Source: Alteromonas_E sp965248545
GTDB lineage: Bacteria; Pseudomonadota; Gammaproteobacteria; Enterobacterales; Alteromonadaceae
NCBI GenBank assembly: GCA_965248545.1
Contig: OZ252110.1
Coordinates: 1,240,001 to 1,304,000, forward strand
Length of the DNA stretch: 64,000 nt
Direction: 5' to 3'
The notes under the pieces are model-generated. The model saw nothing but the letters and a program-made list of their open reading frames with translations. It was not told where the DNA came from and did no database searches. Positions 25,184 through 34,060 of this stretch are shown piece after piece (within the stretch, counting starts at the first letter, position 1; each line of letters starts with the position of its first letter). The translations under genes and the position numbers were made by a program.

Positions 25184-26663
25184 CAGTAAATAATTGGGTC
25201 GCGGCAATTGCCGCCTTCCACTGTTTGGTCTTGCGATTTCGGTCCTCGACGCACATTGCTGAGCCAAACGTTTTGTCTATTGGGTTTTGAGCAGCCAACG
25301 TCGACAAGTCACTATAAATTCCTGCCTGAATACCGGCTAGATATGCCGCGCCTAACGCAGTTGTCTCGTTGACCCGGGGTCTAACGACATTTAAGTCGAG
25401 AATATCTGCCAAACATTGACATACCCAGTCATTCGCGACCATACCACCATCGACTCTGATTGCATTAATATCGATCCCGTCTGATTGCATCGCCGTTATC
25501 AAATCTTGCGTTTGAAAACACACAGATTCCAATGCAGCTCTGGCTAAATGCGCTTCAGTGGTACCACGAGTCAAACCAAACACACTGCCGCGAGCATGAG
25601 GATCCCAATAAGGGGCTCCTAATCCGGCAAATGCTGGTACCAATACGACACCATGACTGTCTTCAACCGCTTCGGCTAACGATTTTGTTTGAACGGCATT
25701 TTCAATAACTTTAATGCCATCGCGCAACCATTGAACCGCCGCGCCAGCGATGAAAATTGAACCTTCGAGTGCATAAAAGGTTTTGTCACTGATAGTGTAA
25801 CCAACCGTTGTCAATAACTGGTTGTTGGAAAACATCGGGGTGTTGCCCGTATTGACCAACGCAAAGCACCCTGTTCCGTATGTACTCTTTAGATTGCCAG
25901 GCTCAAAACAGCACTGACCTATTAGTGCTGCTTGCTGGTCACCCGCTACCCCGCCGATTGGTATACGGCTGCCGAGCACGCGGTCTGTTGCATACCCAAA
26001 ATCATCAGCACATTGTTTGATTGCAGGCAGCATGTCGCGAGGTACAGAAAACAATTCTAGCAGGGTGTCGTCCCACGTAAGTGAACTGAGATTCATTAGG
26101 TTCGTGCGACTCGCATTGGTGGTATCGGTGGCGTGCACTGCGCCTTCTGTTAGGCGCCAAATCAGAAACGTATCGATTGTGCCAAACGCGAGTTCCCCCG
26201 CTTCGGCTCTTTCTCTGGCACCAGAGACATTGTCTAGGATCCACGCTATCTTAGTCGCAGAAAAATAGGGGTCGAAACGCAAACCGGATAATGCAGTAAC
26301 ATCCAATCCTTTGGCCTTTAGCGCATCACATTGTGCCGCCGTGCGTCGGTCTTGCCAGACGATAGCGTTGTAAACCGGTTCACCCGTAGCTTTATCCCAT
26401 ACCACTGTGGTTTCCCGCTGATTGGTTATACCGATAGACTGTACCGAATAACCTTCAGTCTTGGCCGTTTCGAGTGCTGCTTTACACACCTTGAGTGTCG
26501 ACTGCCAGATTTCTTCTGGATCATGCTCAACCCAGCCTTCCTGAGGATAATACTGACTAAACTCCTGTTGCGAAGAGGAAACGATGCTGGAGTCTTCGGC
26601 AAATACAATTGCCCGACTAGATGTGGTGCCCTGATCGATTGCGAGAATAGCGTTTTTTGACAT
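25164..26663 (-). CDS. glpK: Glycerol kinase
   Basis: Phosphorylates glycerol to sn-glycerol-3-phosphate with ATP; FGGY family, 499 residues, cytoplasmic. 'AIDQGTTSSRAIVF' (residues 7-20) is the phosphate-1 loop. 'TNQRETTVVWD' (81-91) binds glycerol, and 'GVAGDQQAALIGQ' and 'TYGTGCF' are phosphate-2 motifs. 'VDGGMVANDW' is the adenosine motif. The start has CCGGA eight bases upstream. It faces glpD, and together they form a complete glycerol-to-DHAP route under GlpR. The glycerol facilitator glpF that usually accompanies glpK is not in the window. Confidence 0.96.
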   Translation of the reverse strand: MSKNAILAIDQGTTSSRAIVFAEDSSIVSSSQQEFSQYYPQEGWVEHDPEEIWQSTLKVCKAALETAKTEGYSVQSIGITNQRETTVVWDKATGEPVYNAIVWQDRRTAAQCDALKAKGLDVTALSGLRFDPYFSATKIAWILDNVSGARERAEAGELAFGTIDTFLIWRLTEGAVHATDTTNASRTNLMNLSSLTWDDTLLELFSVPRDMLPAIKQCADDFGYATDRVLGSRIPIGGVAGDQQAALIGQCCFEPGNLKSTYGTGCFALVNTGNTPMFSNNQLLTTVGYTISDKTFYALEGSIFIAGAAVQWLRDGIKVIENAVQTKSLAEAVEDSHGVVLVPAFAGLGAPYWDPHARGSVFGLTRGTTEAHLARAALESVCFQTQDLITAMQSDGIDINAIRVDGGMVANDWVCQCLADILDLNVVRPRVNETTALGAAYLAGIQAGIYSDLSTLAAQNPIDKTFGSAMCVEDRNRKTKQWKAAIAATQLFTENSIKK

Positions 26664-26786
26664 TTGAAAATTCCGGATAAGGTTTTGTTCCGATGCTTAC
26701 ACCATACCACAATCAACATTATGACAGCATTAATATTATCTTATTTATCTTACTTTATAACAGTGAGCTGCGCGCTTCCGCTCGGG

Positions 26787-28181
26787 TCAATTAGGCTGTT
26801 CAGGTTCCTTAAACATTTCGCAACGATTTCGACCTAGCTGTTTCGCTTGATATAGTGCTGTGTCAGCTTGATGAATCGCATGTGCTGCGGTGACTGATGC
26901 AGAAGAAGGTAAAACTGTTATGCCGACACTCACGCTAAATCCAGGATTTGACTGATCTTGCACCGGCAATAATTGGCGCTGAACATCTTGCCGTATCCGC
27001 TCCGCTATATTTAGCGCATCGGTTTCTGACGTCTCGATTAAACACAAAACAAATTCTTCGCCCCCCCAACGGCAGATTAAATCGGACTCACGTAAGCGTT
27101 GATTGACGATATCGACCAAGGTCCGGATGACACTATCGCCAATGGCATGCCCATAGGTATCATTTATCGTTTTGAAGTGATCAATATCGACCATCAAGAT
27201 GCTCAAAGAGTATTGATAGCGCTTAGCTCGAGCGACCTCTTGGTCAAACTTTTTCAGAAATGCCCGACGATTCAGAGCGTGTGTCAGAGGGTCGGTACTG
27301 GCGAGTATTTCTAGCTCTTGTTCGAGTAACTTGCGCTTCGATATATCCTCTAAGGTGACAATCGTACTGTTGAATTTGCCCGACACATCTAATGATTTAG
27401 AGAAGTTGACGAAAAAGTACTGGCGCGTTTTTTCATTGTAGCGATCATTGCTTTGCTTGGTCCTCTCAGAGTCAACAAATGCTCGATAGTCATCTGCCAA
27501 CCAGGGAAATAGGTCAACAAACGTCTGTTCACATTGTTGGCTGTCTGAGTAGTAGTGGCTACCAGGCTTTGCATTGGGAATCACTATCTTCGCAGCCGCA
27601 TAATTCATATTCTCAATATGGCCATCTAAGGCAACGATAAACACTGGGCTGGAGAAGCTTTCAAAAATAGTGAGATATTGATTCTTTACGTTAGTGAGTT
27701 CACGGTTTTTATCTTCCATCTTCCGCATAACACTAGCGTTTTCTGCTGCAATGAGATTGCTACAAAACGCAATTTCAATACGATCAAAAAAGCGCTTAAT
27801 CGTATGTTGGTACTTGGCTTTATGTTCTGTAGGGAAACTAGAGAGTTCGATCAGATCCGCATAAGACTGCCGGTAATATTTCATGAAGCCGAGAAACATC
27901 TCAATACTAACACCGCGTTGTTGGTGCTTTTGTGCTTCGACTATACCAAACTGAGAGGCTGGGTCCGATTGGTACTGTTCATCCGGTCCGAGCTCGAAAT
28001 CAAAACCGCTTTGTTCGATAGCTTTGCTTAATGACGCCGAGAGACCAGAAATCGAAAGCCGCCATGCTTCAAGTAACGTGGAAGTATATCGCGCATAGCC
28101 GGTCTCTTTTGCATAGGACAAAATGCGGGACATCAGCCATTCTTCATGCTGTTCGACATAAATCTGAAGTTCGGTTTCCAT
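26787..28181 (-). CDS. Diguanylate cyclase with RsbRD-like and PAS domains
   Basis: A 464-residue soluble signalling protein. The N-terminal 150 residues are helical ('LLEAWRLSISGLSASLSKAI', 'SIEMFLGFMKYYRQSY') and resemble the RsbRD N-terminal domain. A PAS domain covers about 165-285 ('YLTIFESFSSPVFIVALDG') and a GGDEF domain about 290-460. The active-site loop is GGEEF ('RWGGEEFVLCL'), preceded five residues earlier by the inhibitory I-site RxxD (RESD). It should therefore make c-di-GMP from two GTP with product feedback. The sensed signal is unknown. Lies 120 bp beyond the glpK start on the same strand but probably independent. Confidence 0.9.
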   Translation of the reverse strand: METELQIYVEQHEEWLMSRILSYAKETGYARYTSTLLEAWRLSISGLSASLSKAIEQSGFDFELGPDEQYQSDPASQFGIVEAQKHQQRGVSIEMFLGFMKYYRQSYADLIELSSFPTEHKAKYQHTIKRFFDRIEIAFCSNLIAAENASVMRKMEDKNRELTNVKNQYLTIFESFSSPVFIVALDGHIENMNYAAAKIVIPNAKPGSHYYSDSQQCEQTFVDLFPWLADDYRAFVDSERTKQSNDRYNEKTRQYFFVNFSKSLDVSGKFNSTIVTLEDISKRKLLEQELEILASTDPLTHALNRRAFLKKFDQEVARAKRYQYSLSILMVDIDHFKTINDTYGHAIGDSVIRTLVDIVNQRLRESDLICRWGGEEFVLCLIETSETDALNIAERIRQDVQRQLLPVQDQSNPGFSVSVGITVLPSSASVTAAHAIHQADTALYQAKQLGRNRCEMFKEPEQPN

Positions 28182-28298
28182 ACTTCCCTGACTCCACGGT
28201 CAACGCAGTGAAATTACTGCGCTCTACTTCATTATGTCGGCAGTTTTACCAATAAGACAAGTGTTTAAAATTTAGACTGTGATCAAAATCAAAAATGC

Positions 28299-29516
28299 TT
28301 AAGGAGAGCTACTGGCTGCCGTCTTTTGTTGTTTCTGGAACGCATCAAAATACAGTTCCCAAAACTCAGCGGTAGTATAGTTGATCAAATTACTTTCTGC
28401 GTTCATAAGCATGGCATATCCGGCCCCGGTTTCAGGTGAGAAGCTAACATCTGCACGATAACCTTTGACCCAACCACCGTGATAAACCAAGGTATAGCCA
28501 TCGAAGTCATAAACTCGCCACCCCAAACCGTAATGCGCATCGTTCAAATGTTCTCGCCATCCTCTGCGATAGGTTTCGCGTTTGGTACGCACTCTTGGTT
28601 TAGTGACCTCAGCGATAACCGTATCGTTAATCGCTTTGGGGTGTTGTCCCAACATTGCTTGCAACCAAATCGCCATGTCTTCGATGCTGGCGTTTACGCC
28701 AGCCGCCGGCGCAAAGCGGTAGTAATTGGACTCTACCTTCCCCTCACGCCACCGATCCTTGGCTACCGCAATATGAGGTCGCGCCCAATTATCAGATGCC
28801 ATCAACGCCCCCTTCCCAGCACTCGCCTGTTGCATAGTGAGTGGCGAAAAGATATGCGTCTGCAACTCGCGATGAAAAGATGTATTTTGATTTGAGAAAT
28901 AGCTTTCGAGTGTACCAAACAAAGCATTTTGATATGTGTAACACGAGCCAGGACTACACAGCGGTTCCAAGTCAGCTAGCTGATTGAGTACCCGCTTAAC
29001 CGGATAATCCGCTTCGATTAGGTTGTCATAAGCATTAGGCATATAGCCGCTGGACTGCCCGATCAAATGTTCTAGCTGCAGCTGGTTGGTGTATTGGGAT
29101 GCGAAGGTCGGTTGTTCAACCAATTGCACTAATTGGGTCTGCCATTGCAGTTGTTGCAAGTCGACTAATTTGGCCATCAATACTCCGGTGAACGTTTTTG
29201 ATACCGAAGCTAGGCGAAAAACAGTGTCAGGTTCGACGGCCGGACCATTCCTATGGGTTCGCCCTTGGGTATATATGTGAGGCTCTTCTCCTACCTGGAA
29301 GAATACCATTGCGAATCCTGGGAGATTTAAGGTGCGAGCTCGCTTTGCAACATCTTGCTGATAGTTCTCGTACCACGCGGGTGGCTTCTCCTCTGAGGTT
29401 TGCGCATGCAGTGGTGCCAGCGAGTACCCGGACACGATAACAAACAACATAAAGAACGCGCGAAGTTGGCGATTAACCCACTGACTTAATAAAATCACAC
29501 TACCTATTTTAGCCAT
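28299..29516 (-). CDS. Class C beta-lactamase-fold serine hydrolase
   Basis: An exported protein of about 405 residues with the penicillin-binding fold: 'SVSKTF' gives Ser-x-x-Lys, 'YQNALFG' gives the Tyr-x-Asn element, and 'YHGGWVKGYRAD' takes the place of the KTG motif. An N-terminal hydrophobic stretch ('AFFMLFVIVSG', ending LHAQ) is a signal peptide. The frame extends to 29582, but the ATG at 29516 has AGGA ten bases upstream. Family members are mostly esterases or D-amino-acid peptidases rather than antibiotic-degrading enzymes, and HGG instead of KTG favours an esterase-like role. Substrate unknown. Confidence 0.83.
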   Translation of the reverse strand: MAKIGSVILLSQWVNRQLRAFFMLFVIVSGYSLAPLHAQTSEEKPPAWYENYQQDVAKRARTLNLPGFAMVFFQVGEEPHIYTQGRTHRNGPAVEPDTVFRLASVSKTFTGVLMAKLVDLQQLQWQTQLVQLVEQPTFASQYTNQLQLEHLIGQSSGYMPNAYDNLIEADYPVKRVLNQLADLEPLCSPGSCYTYQNALFGTLESYFSNQNTSFHRELQTHIFSPLTMQQASAGKGALMASDNWARPHIAVAKDRWREGKVESNYYRFAPAAGVNASIEDMAIWLQAMLGQHPKAINDTVIAEVTKPRVRTKRETYRRGWREHLNDAHYGLGWRVYDFDGYTLVYHGGWVKGYRADVSFSPETGAGYAMLMNAESNLINYTTAEFWELYFDAFQKQQKTAASSSP

Positions 29517-29681
29517 ATTGCAAAGGTCCTCGATTATCTTTTGCCAAGTCATCGAAATCAACTTTTTGCGACTGACACCCAAGTCTTACACGACCATTAA
29601 CTTAGAGTTCCGATTTTGTCGCATTACATACCGATTTATACATTACACTGTGTTTGTCTACTTAGAGAGGTCGAGTGCTAT

Positions 29682-31046
29682 ATGTCGGTCCCAGCAACAA
29701 AACAACAGGCTTATACCGCAGCCCGACTGGCTCGCGATGCGCGCTTTGACGGGCAATTCTACGTTGCAGTAAAAACCACAGGGATATTTTGTCGGCCCAT
29801 ATGTCCCGCGAACTTACCCCTGGAAAAAAACGTTGAATACTTTGAGCTTCAACAACAGGCCATGCAAGCCGGTTATCGACCATGTTTGCGTTGCCGACCG
29901 GATAGCGCCCCCGGCTCAAACGCTTGGCGAGGTATTAATACGACCACCGATCGAGCGTTGCGATTGTTGCGGCAAAATCCAGACCAAACAATTGCCGAAA
30001 TTTCCGAACGACTGGGCATTACCGAGCGGTATTTGCATAAATTGGTAACGCAAGCGATCGGCATCAGCCCAAAACAATATCGACTTTTCTCTCAGGTATT
30101 ATTTGCAAAGCAACTGTTACACCAGAGCCGACTGCCGATTGAGCAGGTGGCACAAGCATCTGGGTTTGCTAGCAGTCGACGCCTCCAAGCTCAAATGAAA
30201 AAACTCACGGCGCTATCACCATCGCAAATCCGCCAGCGCCAGAAACCTCTCACATCGGGCAAAATTCAATTGAGCTTAGCGTTTAGGCCACCGTATAACT
30301 GGCCAATGGTAAGAGCTTTCTTAAAAGCACGTGCTATCGCACCGATTGAATCGGTTTGCTCGACAAGCTATCAGCGACTTTTTTCATGTAAGGGTCAACA
30401 AGGCAGTGTTAAAGCCACCTTTAATGAAGCGGCGAATACGTTTGACGTGGCCTTGGCACTACCTGATATGAGTGCCATGACACATGTGATTAATAATTTA
30501 CGTCGGGTACTGGACTTGGATGCAGACCCGGCCCATATTCACAGCCATCTGATTGCCACCGGATTGAAGCCTGCACAATTGACCGCGGGAATACGACTCC
30601 CTGGGGTTTGGAGCCAGTTTGAAGCGGGCTGTCGTGCCATCGTTGGGCAGCAGATCAGTGTCACGGCGGCTATCAATCAGCTGCAACGGCTGTGCGATTA
30701 CCTCAACCAAGACCACGACGTCATTGACTTTCCGTCACCCCAGCAATGGTATGAACTGAATCGTGAACAGTTAAAAATGCCGAATGCAAGAAAACAAGCA
30801 CTGCACAATTTTGCGGAATATTTTGCCAACACTGAAGAATCCAATTACGACGAAATATTGGCCCTAAAAGGTATTGGCCCTTGGACTGTTAGTTATATGC
30901 AACTGCGCGGAGATTCTGAACCGGATTTATTGTTAGACAAAGACTTGATCGTGGCACGAGAACTCACAAAACATTCACTAGACTGCGAGCAAGCCGCCCC
31001 TTGGCGCAGTTACTTGACCTTTCAGCTGTGGCAATTTGCCAGTTAA
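29682..31046 (+). CDS. Ada-AlkA fusion: methyl-sensing DNA glycosylase
   Basis: A 454-residue three-part protein. Residues 1-75 form the Ada Zn domain with Cys37, Cys41, Cys68 and Cys71; in Ada the first takes a methyl group from phosphotriesters. Residues 85-185 are an AraC-type DNA-binding domain ('ISERLGITERYLHKLV', 'IEQVAQASGFASSRRLQAQM'). The remainder is AlkA: an N-terminal domain and the helix-hairpin-helix/GPD ('LALKGIGPWTVSYMQLRG') followed by the catalytic Asp in 'LDKDLIVAR'. It should sense methylation, activate adaptive-response genes and excise 3-methyladenine. The TTG at 29616 gives a longer frame; the ATG at 29682 is the expected start. Followed 16 bases later by ogt. Confidence 0.9.
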   Translation: MSVPATKQQAYTAARLARDARFDGQFYVAVKTTGIFCRPICPANLPLEKNVEYFELQQQAMQAGYRPCLRCRPDSAPGSNAWRGINTTTDRALRLLRQNPDQTIAEISERLGITERYLHKLVTQAIGISPKQYRLFSQVLFAKQLLHQSRLPIEQVAQASGFASSRRLQAQMKKLTALSPSQIRQRQKPLTSGKIQLSLAFRPPYNWPMVRAFLKARAIAPIESVCSTSYQRLFSCKGQQGSVKATFNEAANTFDVALALPDMSAMTHVINNLRRVLDLDADPAHIHSHLIATGLKPAQLTAGIRLPGVWSQFEAGCRAIVGQQISVTAAINQLQRLCDYLNQDHDVIDFPSPQQWYELNREQLKMPNARKQALHNFAEYFANTEESNYDEILALKGIGPWTVSYMQLRGDSEPDLLLDKDLIVARELTKHSLDCEQAAPWRSYLTFQLWQFAS

Positions 31047-31062
31047 ATCAAAAGGCGAACCT

Positions 31063-31539
31063 ATGCAATTTATCGACTACACAGAGACACCTATCGGCTT
31101 GCTGCTTGTGGCGGCCAATGAGGTCGGAATATGTCGCGTTGAATTTGTTGAACAGTGCGACACACCGGAAAACCCGAGCAGTCTAACGTCAACTGCGGTT
31201 CAGCAATTAAACGAGTACTTCAAAGGTGCTCGAACTGAATTCGAGTTGCCTTTGGATCCCGCGGGCACACATTTTCAAAAACGCGTATGGCACGCATTGC
31301 TCGAAATTGGCTATGGTCAAACGAACACCTATCAGTTTATAGCCAACCAAATTGGCAATGCCAAGGCATGTCGAGCAGTAGGCGCAGCAAACGGCAGAAA
31401 CCCAATAGCCTTGGTCGTCCCGTGTCATCGAATCATTGGTACAAGTGGAAAACTGACCGGTTATGCCGGCGGACTTGATAGAAAACAATGGTTATTGGCG
31501 CTGGAAAGCGGTGTTGAGGCATTACCTCTCGCGCTCTGA
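31063..31539 (+). CDS. ogt: O6-methylguanine-DNA methyltransferase
   Basis: A suicide repair protein of 158 residues that moves the alkyl group from O6-alkylguanine to its own Cys. 'VVPCHRIIG' (residues 118-126) places the acceptor at Cys121, and 'RAVGAANGRNPIALV' is the DNA-binding helix and asparagine hinge. AAGG lies seven bases before the ATG; a TTG at 31036 gives a longer, less likely frame. Coupled to the Ada-AlkA fusion gene, so this is a compact adaptive-response operon. Confidence 0.94.
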   Translation: MQFIDYTETPIGLLLVAANEVGICRVEFVEQCDTPENPSSLTSTAVQQLNEYFKGARTEFELPLDPAGTHFQKRVWHALLEIGYGQTNTYQFIANQIGNAKACRAVGAANGRNPIALVVPCHRIIGTSGKLTGYAGGLDRKQWLLALESGVEALPLAL

Positions 31540-31598
31540 TCGACTACACTGCGTCTCGTTTATTTTATGCTCTTAGCCGTTCAACAGGACTTTTGTAT

Positions 31599-32474
31599 TT
31601 GAAAACTTCCGCAATTATTAAACTTTTCGTTCTCGGTGCGATTTGGGGCTCTTCCTTTTTGTTTATGCGCGCCGCAACGCCAGAATTTGGCGTATATGCA
31701 TTGGTTGAAGTGCGGGCTCTTTTAGCTGCATTGTTTCTCGTGCCGTTTGTGTGGTTGCAAAAACAGTGGCAGGACATCCGTAATCACTGGTTTCATATTG
31801 CTGTGATTGGCGTAGTTAACACTGCAATACCCTTTTGCTTGTTCAACTACAGTAGCTTGCATTTGGAAGCGGGTTACAACTCTATTTTGAATGCGACGGC
31901 ACCTATGTTCGGAGCATTGCTCGCCTTTATTTGGTTGTCCGATCGCTTGTCACCATCGGCGATGGTTGGTTTGGTCATTGGTTTTTTAGGTGTAACACAA
32001 TTGAGTTGGGCAAAAGTATCGATTGGTTCTGCCAGCTTTGCGCCGATTGCCACCGCATTGCTCGCAACTTTGTGCTATGGCGTCGCTGCGTGCTACATGA
32101 AGCGCTACATGCAGGGAATTAAGCCACTCGCTATCGCTGCAGGCAGCCAATTTTTTGCAGCAATTGTACTGTTCCCAATTGCCCTGTATACATGGCCAAC
32201 AACAGCGCCTGATGCATCGGCATGGTGGCAAGCCATTACTTTGGCAATTATATGTACCGGCGTCGCGTACATTTTATACTTTGATTTAATCGCCAATATT
32301 GGCCCAGCAAAAGCCATTACGGTAGCGTACTTAGTGCCATTATTCGGCGTCATTTGGGGCGCAGTGTTCTTGGCTGAAAGACTATCACTGCCGATCTATA
32401 TCGGCGGATTCTGCATTTTGATTGGCGTAGCGCTCACGAATGGAATCAAACTACCCACACGCCTCAAGGCATGA
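31599..32474 (+). CDS. EamA/DMT-family transporter
   Basis: An inner-membrane protein of about 291 residues with ten hydrophobic helices in two EamA repeats (about 5-140 and 150-285). The first begins 'GAIWGSSFLFMRAA' and the second 'LLATLCYGVAACYMKRYM'. The drug/metabolite transporter family moves metabolites or toxic compounds outward; the cargo cannot be told from sequence. No ATG fits: TTG at 31599 lies nine bases after AGGA, while TTG at 31593 is only three bases away. Convergent with the GGDEF gene. Confidence 0.87.
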   Translation: MKTSAIIKLFVLGAIWGSSFLFMRAATPEFGVYALVEVRALLAALFLVPFVWLQKQWQDIRNHWFHIAVIGVVNTAIPFCLFNYSSLHLEAGYNSILNATAPMFGALLAFIWLSDRLSPSAMVGLVIGFLGVTQLSWAKVSIGSASFAPIATALLATLCYGVAACYMKRYMQGIKPLAIAAGSQFFAAIVLFPIALYTWPTTAPDASAWWQAITLAIICTGVAYILYFDLIANIGPAKAITVAYLVPLFGVIWGAVFLAERLSLPIYIGGFCILIGVALTNGIKLPTRLKA

Positions 32475-32477
32475 AGT

Positions 32478-33911
32478 TTATTCGTCGATCAGTTGCATCC
32501 GCACAACATTAGAACCATCGCGTTTAGCTTGATACAACGCGTCATCTGCATAAGCACTAACTTCATTCATGGAGCGTGTGATTGCCGTATACGATATGCC
32601 AAACGTAGCGGTCAAGCGCAGGTTCGGATATCGCTCGGGCGGCTGTATTTGCGTTACCCCATGGCGTAACTGTTGCGCAATATCATAAGCTTCATGGGGA
32701 CCGGTATCCGGCAACAATAAGATGAATTCTTCGCTGCTCCAGCGCCCCACAATGTCTCTATCACGCACCTGACTGGTCAAAAACGAACTAAATCGCTCAA
32801 TCACCTCGTCACCTATATTGCGACCATAGGTATCGTTGATCGTATTGAAGTTGTCGATATCAATGATCACAACTGACATGCTGCGATCTTTTTCCATCAG
32901 TTCGTTATATTTTTCTTCTACATTGAGACGATCTGGCAAACGGTTGTGGTGGTAGTTTAAGTGGTTTGCTTGCATATCCCTTCGGAAGTAATACAGCATA
33001 TTGTAAATAATCAAAAACAACGCAAATATGACTACCAATAGCGTTACAACGCTGACGATAAAACCGCGTGAGATTTCTGTTTGTCTGGCCGTTAATGGGC
33101 TAAGGAGATACATGGTCCAATCGAATTGGCCCAGTTCAATCTCAGCAATCAAATAATCTTGCCCTTTGATCCGAACCAGTCGATTGTTGAGTGATTTGCT
33201 GGCTTTTACGCTATCGCTTAACGCGTCAAACCACGGTAAATCTGCCAAATTTTTAAACTGCGAGTATTCTGCGATCAGCGCTGGGTCAGATGACAACATA
33301 ATGTCATCTTGAGTATCCACAAACACAAAGTCATAGCCGTGCTGCCGTTTATAACTGTCAAATACGTTGAGGAAAATTCCGAGTGCCTTGCCAACACCAA
33401 AAAACCCAAGAAAGCGACCATCGTCATCATAGATCTTTAAATCGATATAAAAGTGCGTGTCTTCCCATTTGCCAATGTCTGCTACCGCATCTCGATCGCC
33501 ATCTCGGTATTTGAAATACCAGCTCACTTCACCTTCAACGAGGTCTATTTCGGTGCCATCTGAGTTGATCTGTAAACGCTGCTGTTCGCTGGCAATGAAG
33601 AAAATCATGCCGAACTCCTGCTCTAAGCGTGTCAACATGCTGAGTGCCTGAGTTTTATCTATCTCTCCATCCTCTTCGATGTCCATTAATTCGATGAGTT
33701 CACGAGATTTACTGAGCGTTTCAGCGATATGAAGCGGCTTTAGTAATTGGTCCGCGACGAGATCAATGGCAGGCGACATTGAGGCTTGTTGCGCGCGGCT
33801 TTGCTCCGCCACTATCTTACTGATACTGAAGTGGACGAGTGTCACGATAGAAATAACGACGACCGAAAATAAAACCAAGATACTTCGGTGTAGCGTTCTG
33901 AAAATACTCAC
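32478..33911 (-). CDS. Cache-GGDEF protein with degenerate SSEEF site
   Basis: A 477-residue inner-membrane signalling protein: helix at about 9-30, a periplasmic Cache sensor domain of about 240 residues ('GRFLGFFGVGKAL', 'YDFVFVDTQDDIML'), a second helix at about 280-305 and a C-terminal GGDEF domain. The active-site loop reads SSEEF ('RWSSEEFILLL'), both glycines replaced by Ser. An RxxD I-site (RDRD) remains five residues upstream. The two Gly shape the GTP-binding turn, so activity is doubtful; it may be a c-di-GMP-binding receptor or a weak cyclase. Cache domains usually sense small organic acids or amino acids. Confidence 0.88.
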   Translation of the reverse strand: MSIFRTLHRSILVLFSVVVISIVTLVHFSISKIVAEQSRAQQASMSPAIDLVADQLLKPLHIAETLSKSRELIELMDIEEDGEIDKTQALSMLTRLEQEFGMIFFIASEQQRLQINSDGTEIDLVEGEVSWYFKYRDGDRDAVADIGKWEDTHFYIDLKIYDDDGRFLGFFGVGKALGIFLNVFDSYKRQHGYDFVFVDTQDDIMLSSDPALIAEYSQFKNLADLPWFDALSDSVKASKSLNNRLVRIKGQDYLIAEIELGQFDWTMYLLSPLTARQTEISRGFIVSVVTLLVVIFALFLIIYNMLYYFRRDMQANHLNYHHNRLPDRLNVEEKYNELMEKDRSMSVVIIDIDNFNTINDTYGRNIGDEVIERFSSFLTSQVRDRDIVGRWSSEEFILLLPDTGPHEAYDIAQQLRHGVTQIQPPERYPNLRLTATFGISYTAITRSMNEVSAYADDALYQAKRDGSNVVRMQLIDE

Positions 33912-34060
33912 TGCTATGGAATCCTCAAAGGAGCTTTACTATCAAAGGCCTACGCCCCTTCTTTAACGCATAATAGCACGTGGCAATATGTTGGCAATTG
34001 GCACTGACAATTCATACATTGTCCGTTACACTTTTCGCAACTCTGACAAGGAATACTTTT

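Noticed and set aside
26331..26660. Plus-strand open frame inside glpK
   Set aside because: Antisense shadow of glycerol kinase codons, no family features.
28299..29516. Antibiotic-resistance beta-lactamase
   Set aside because: The KTG element is HGG and the wider family is mostly esterases or peptidases; resistance cannot be claimed.
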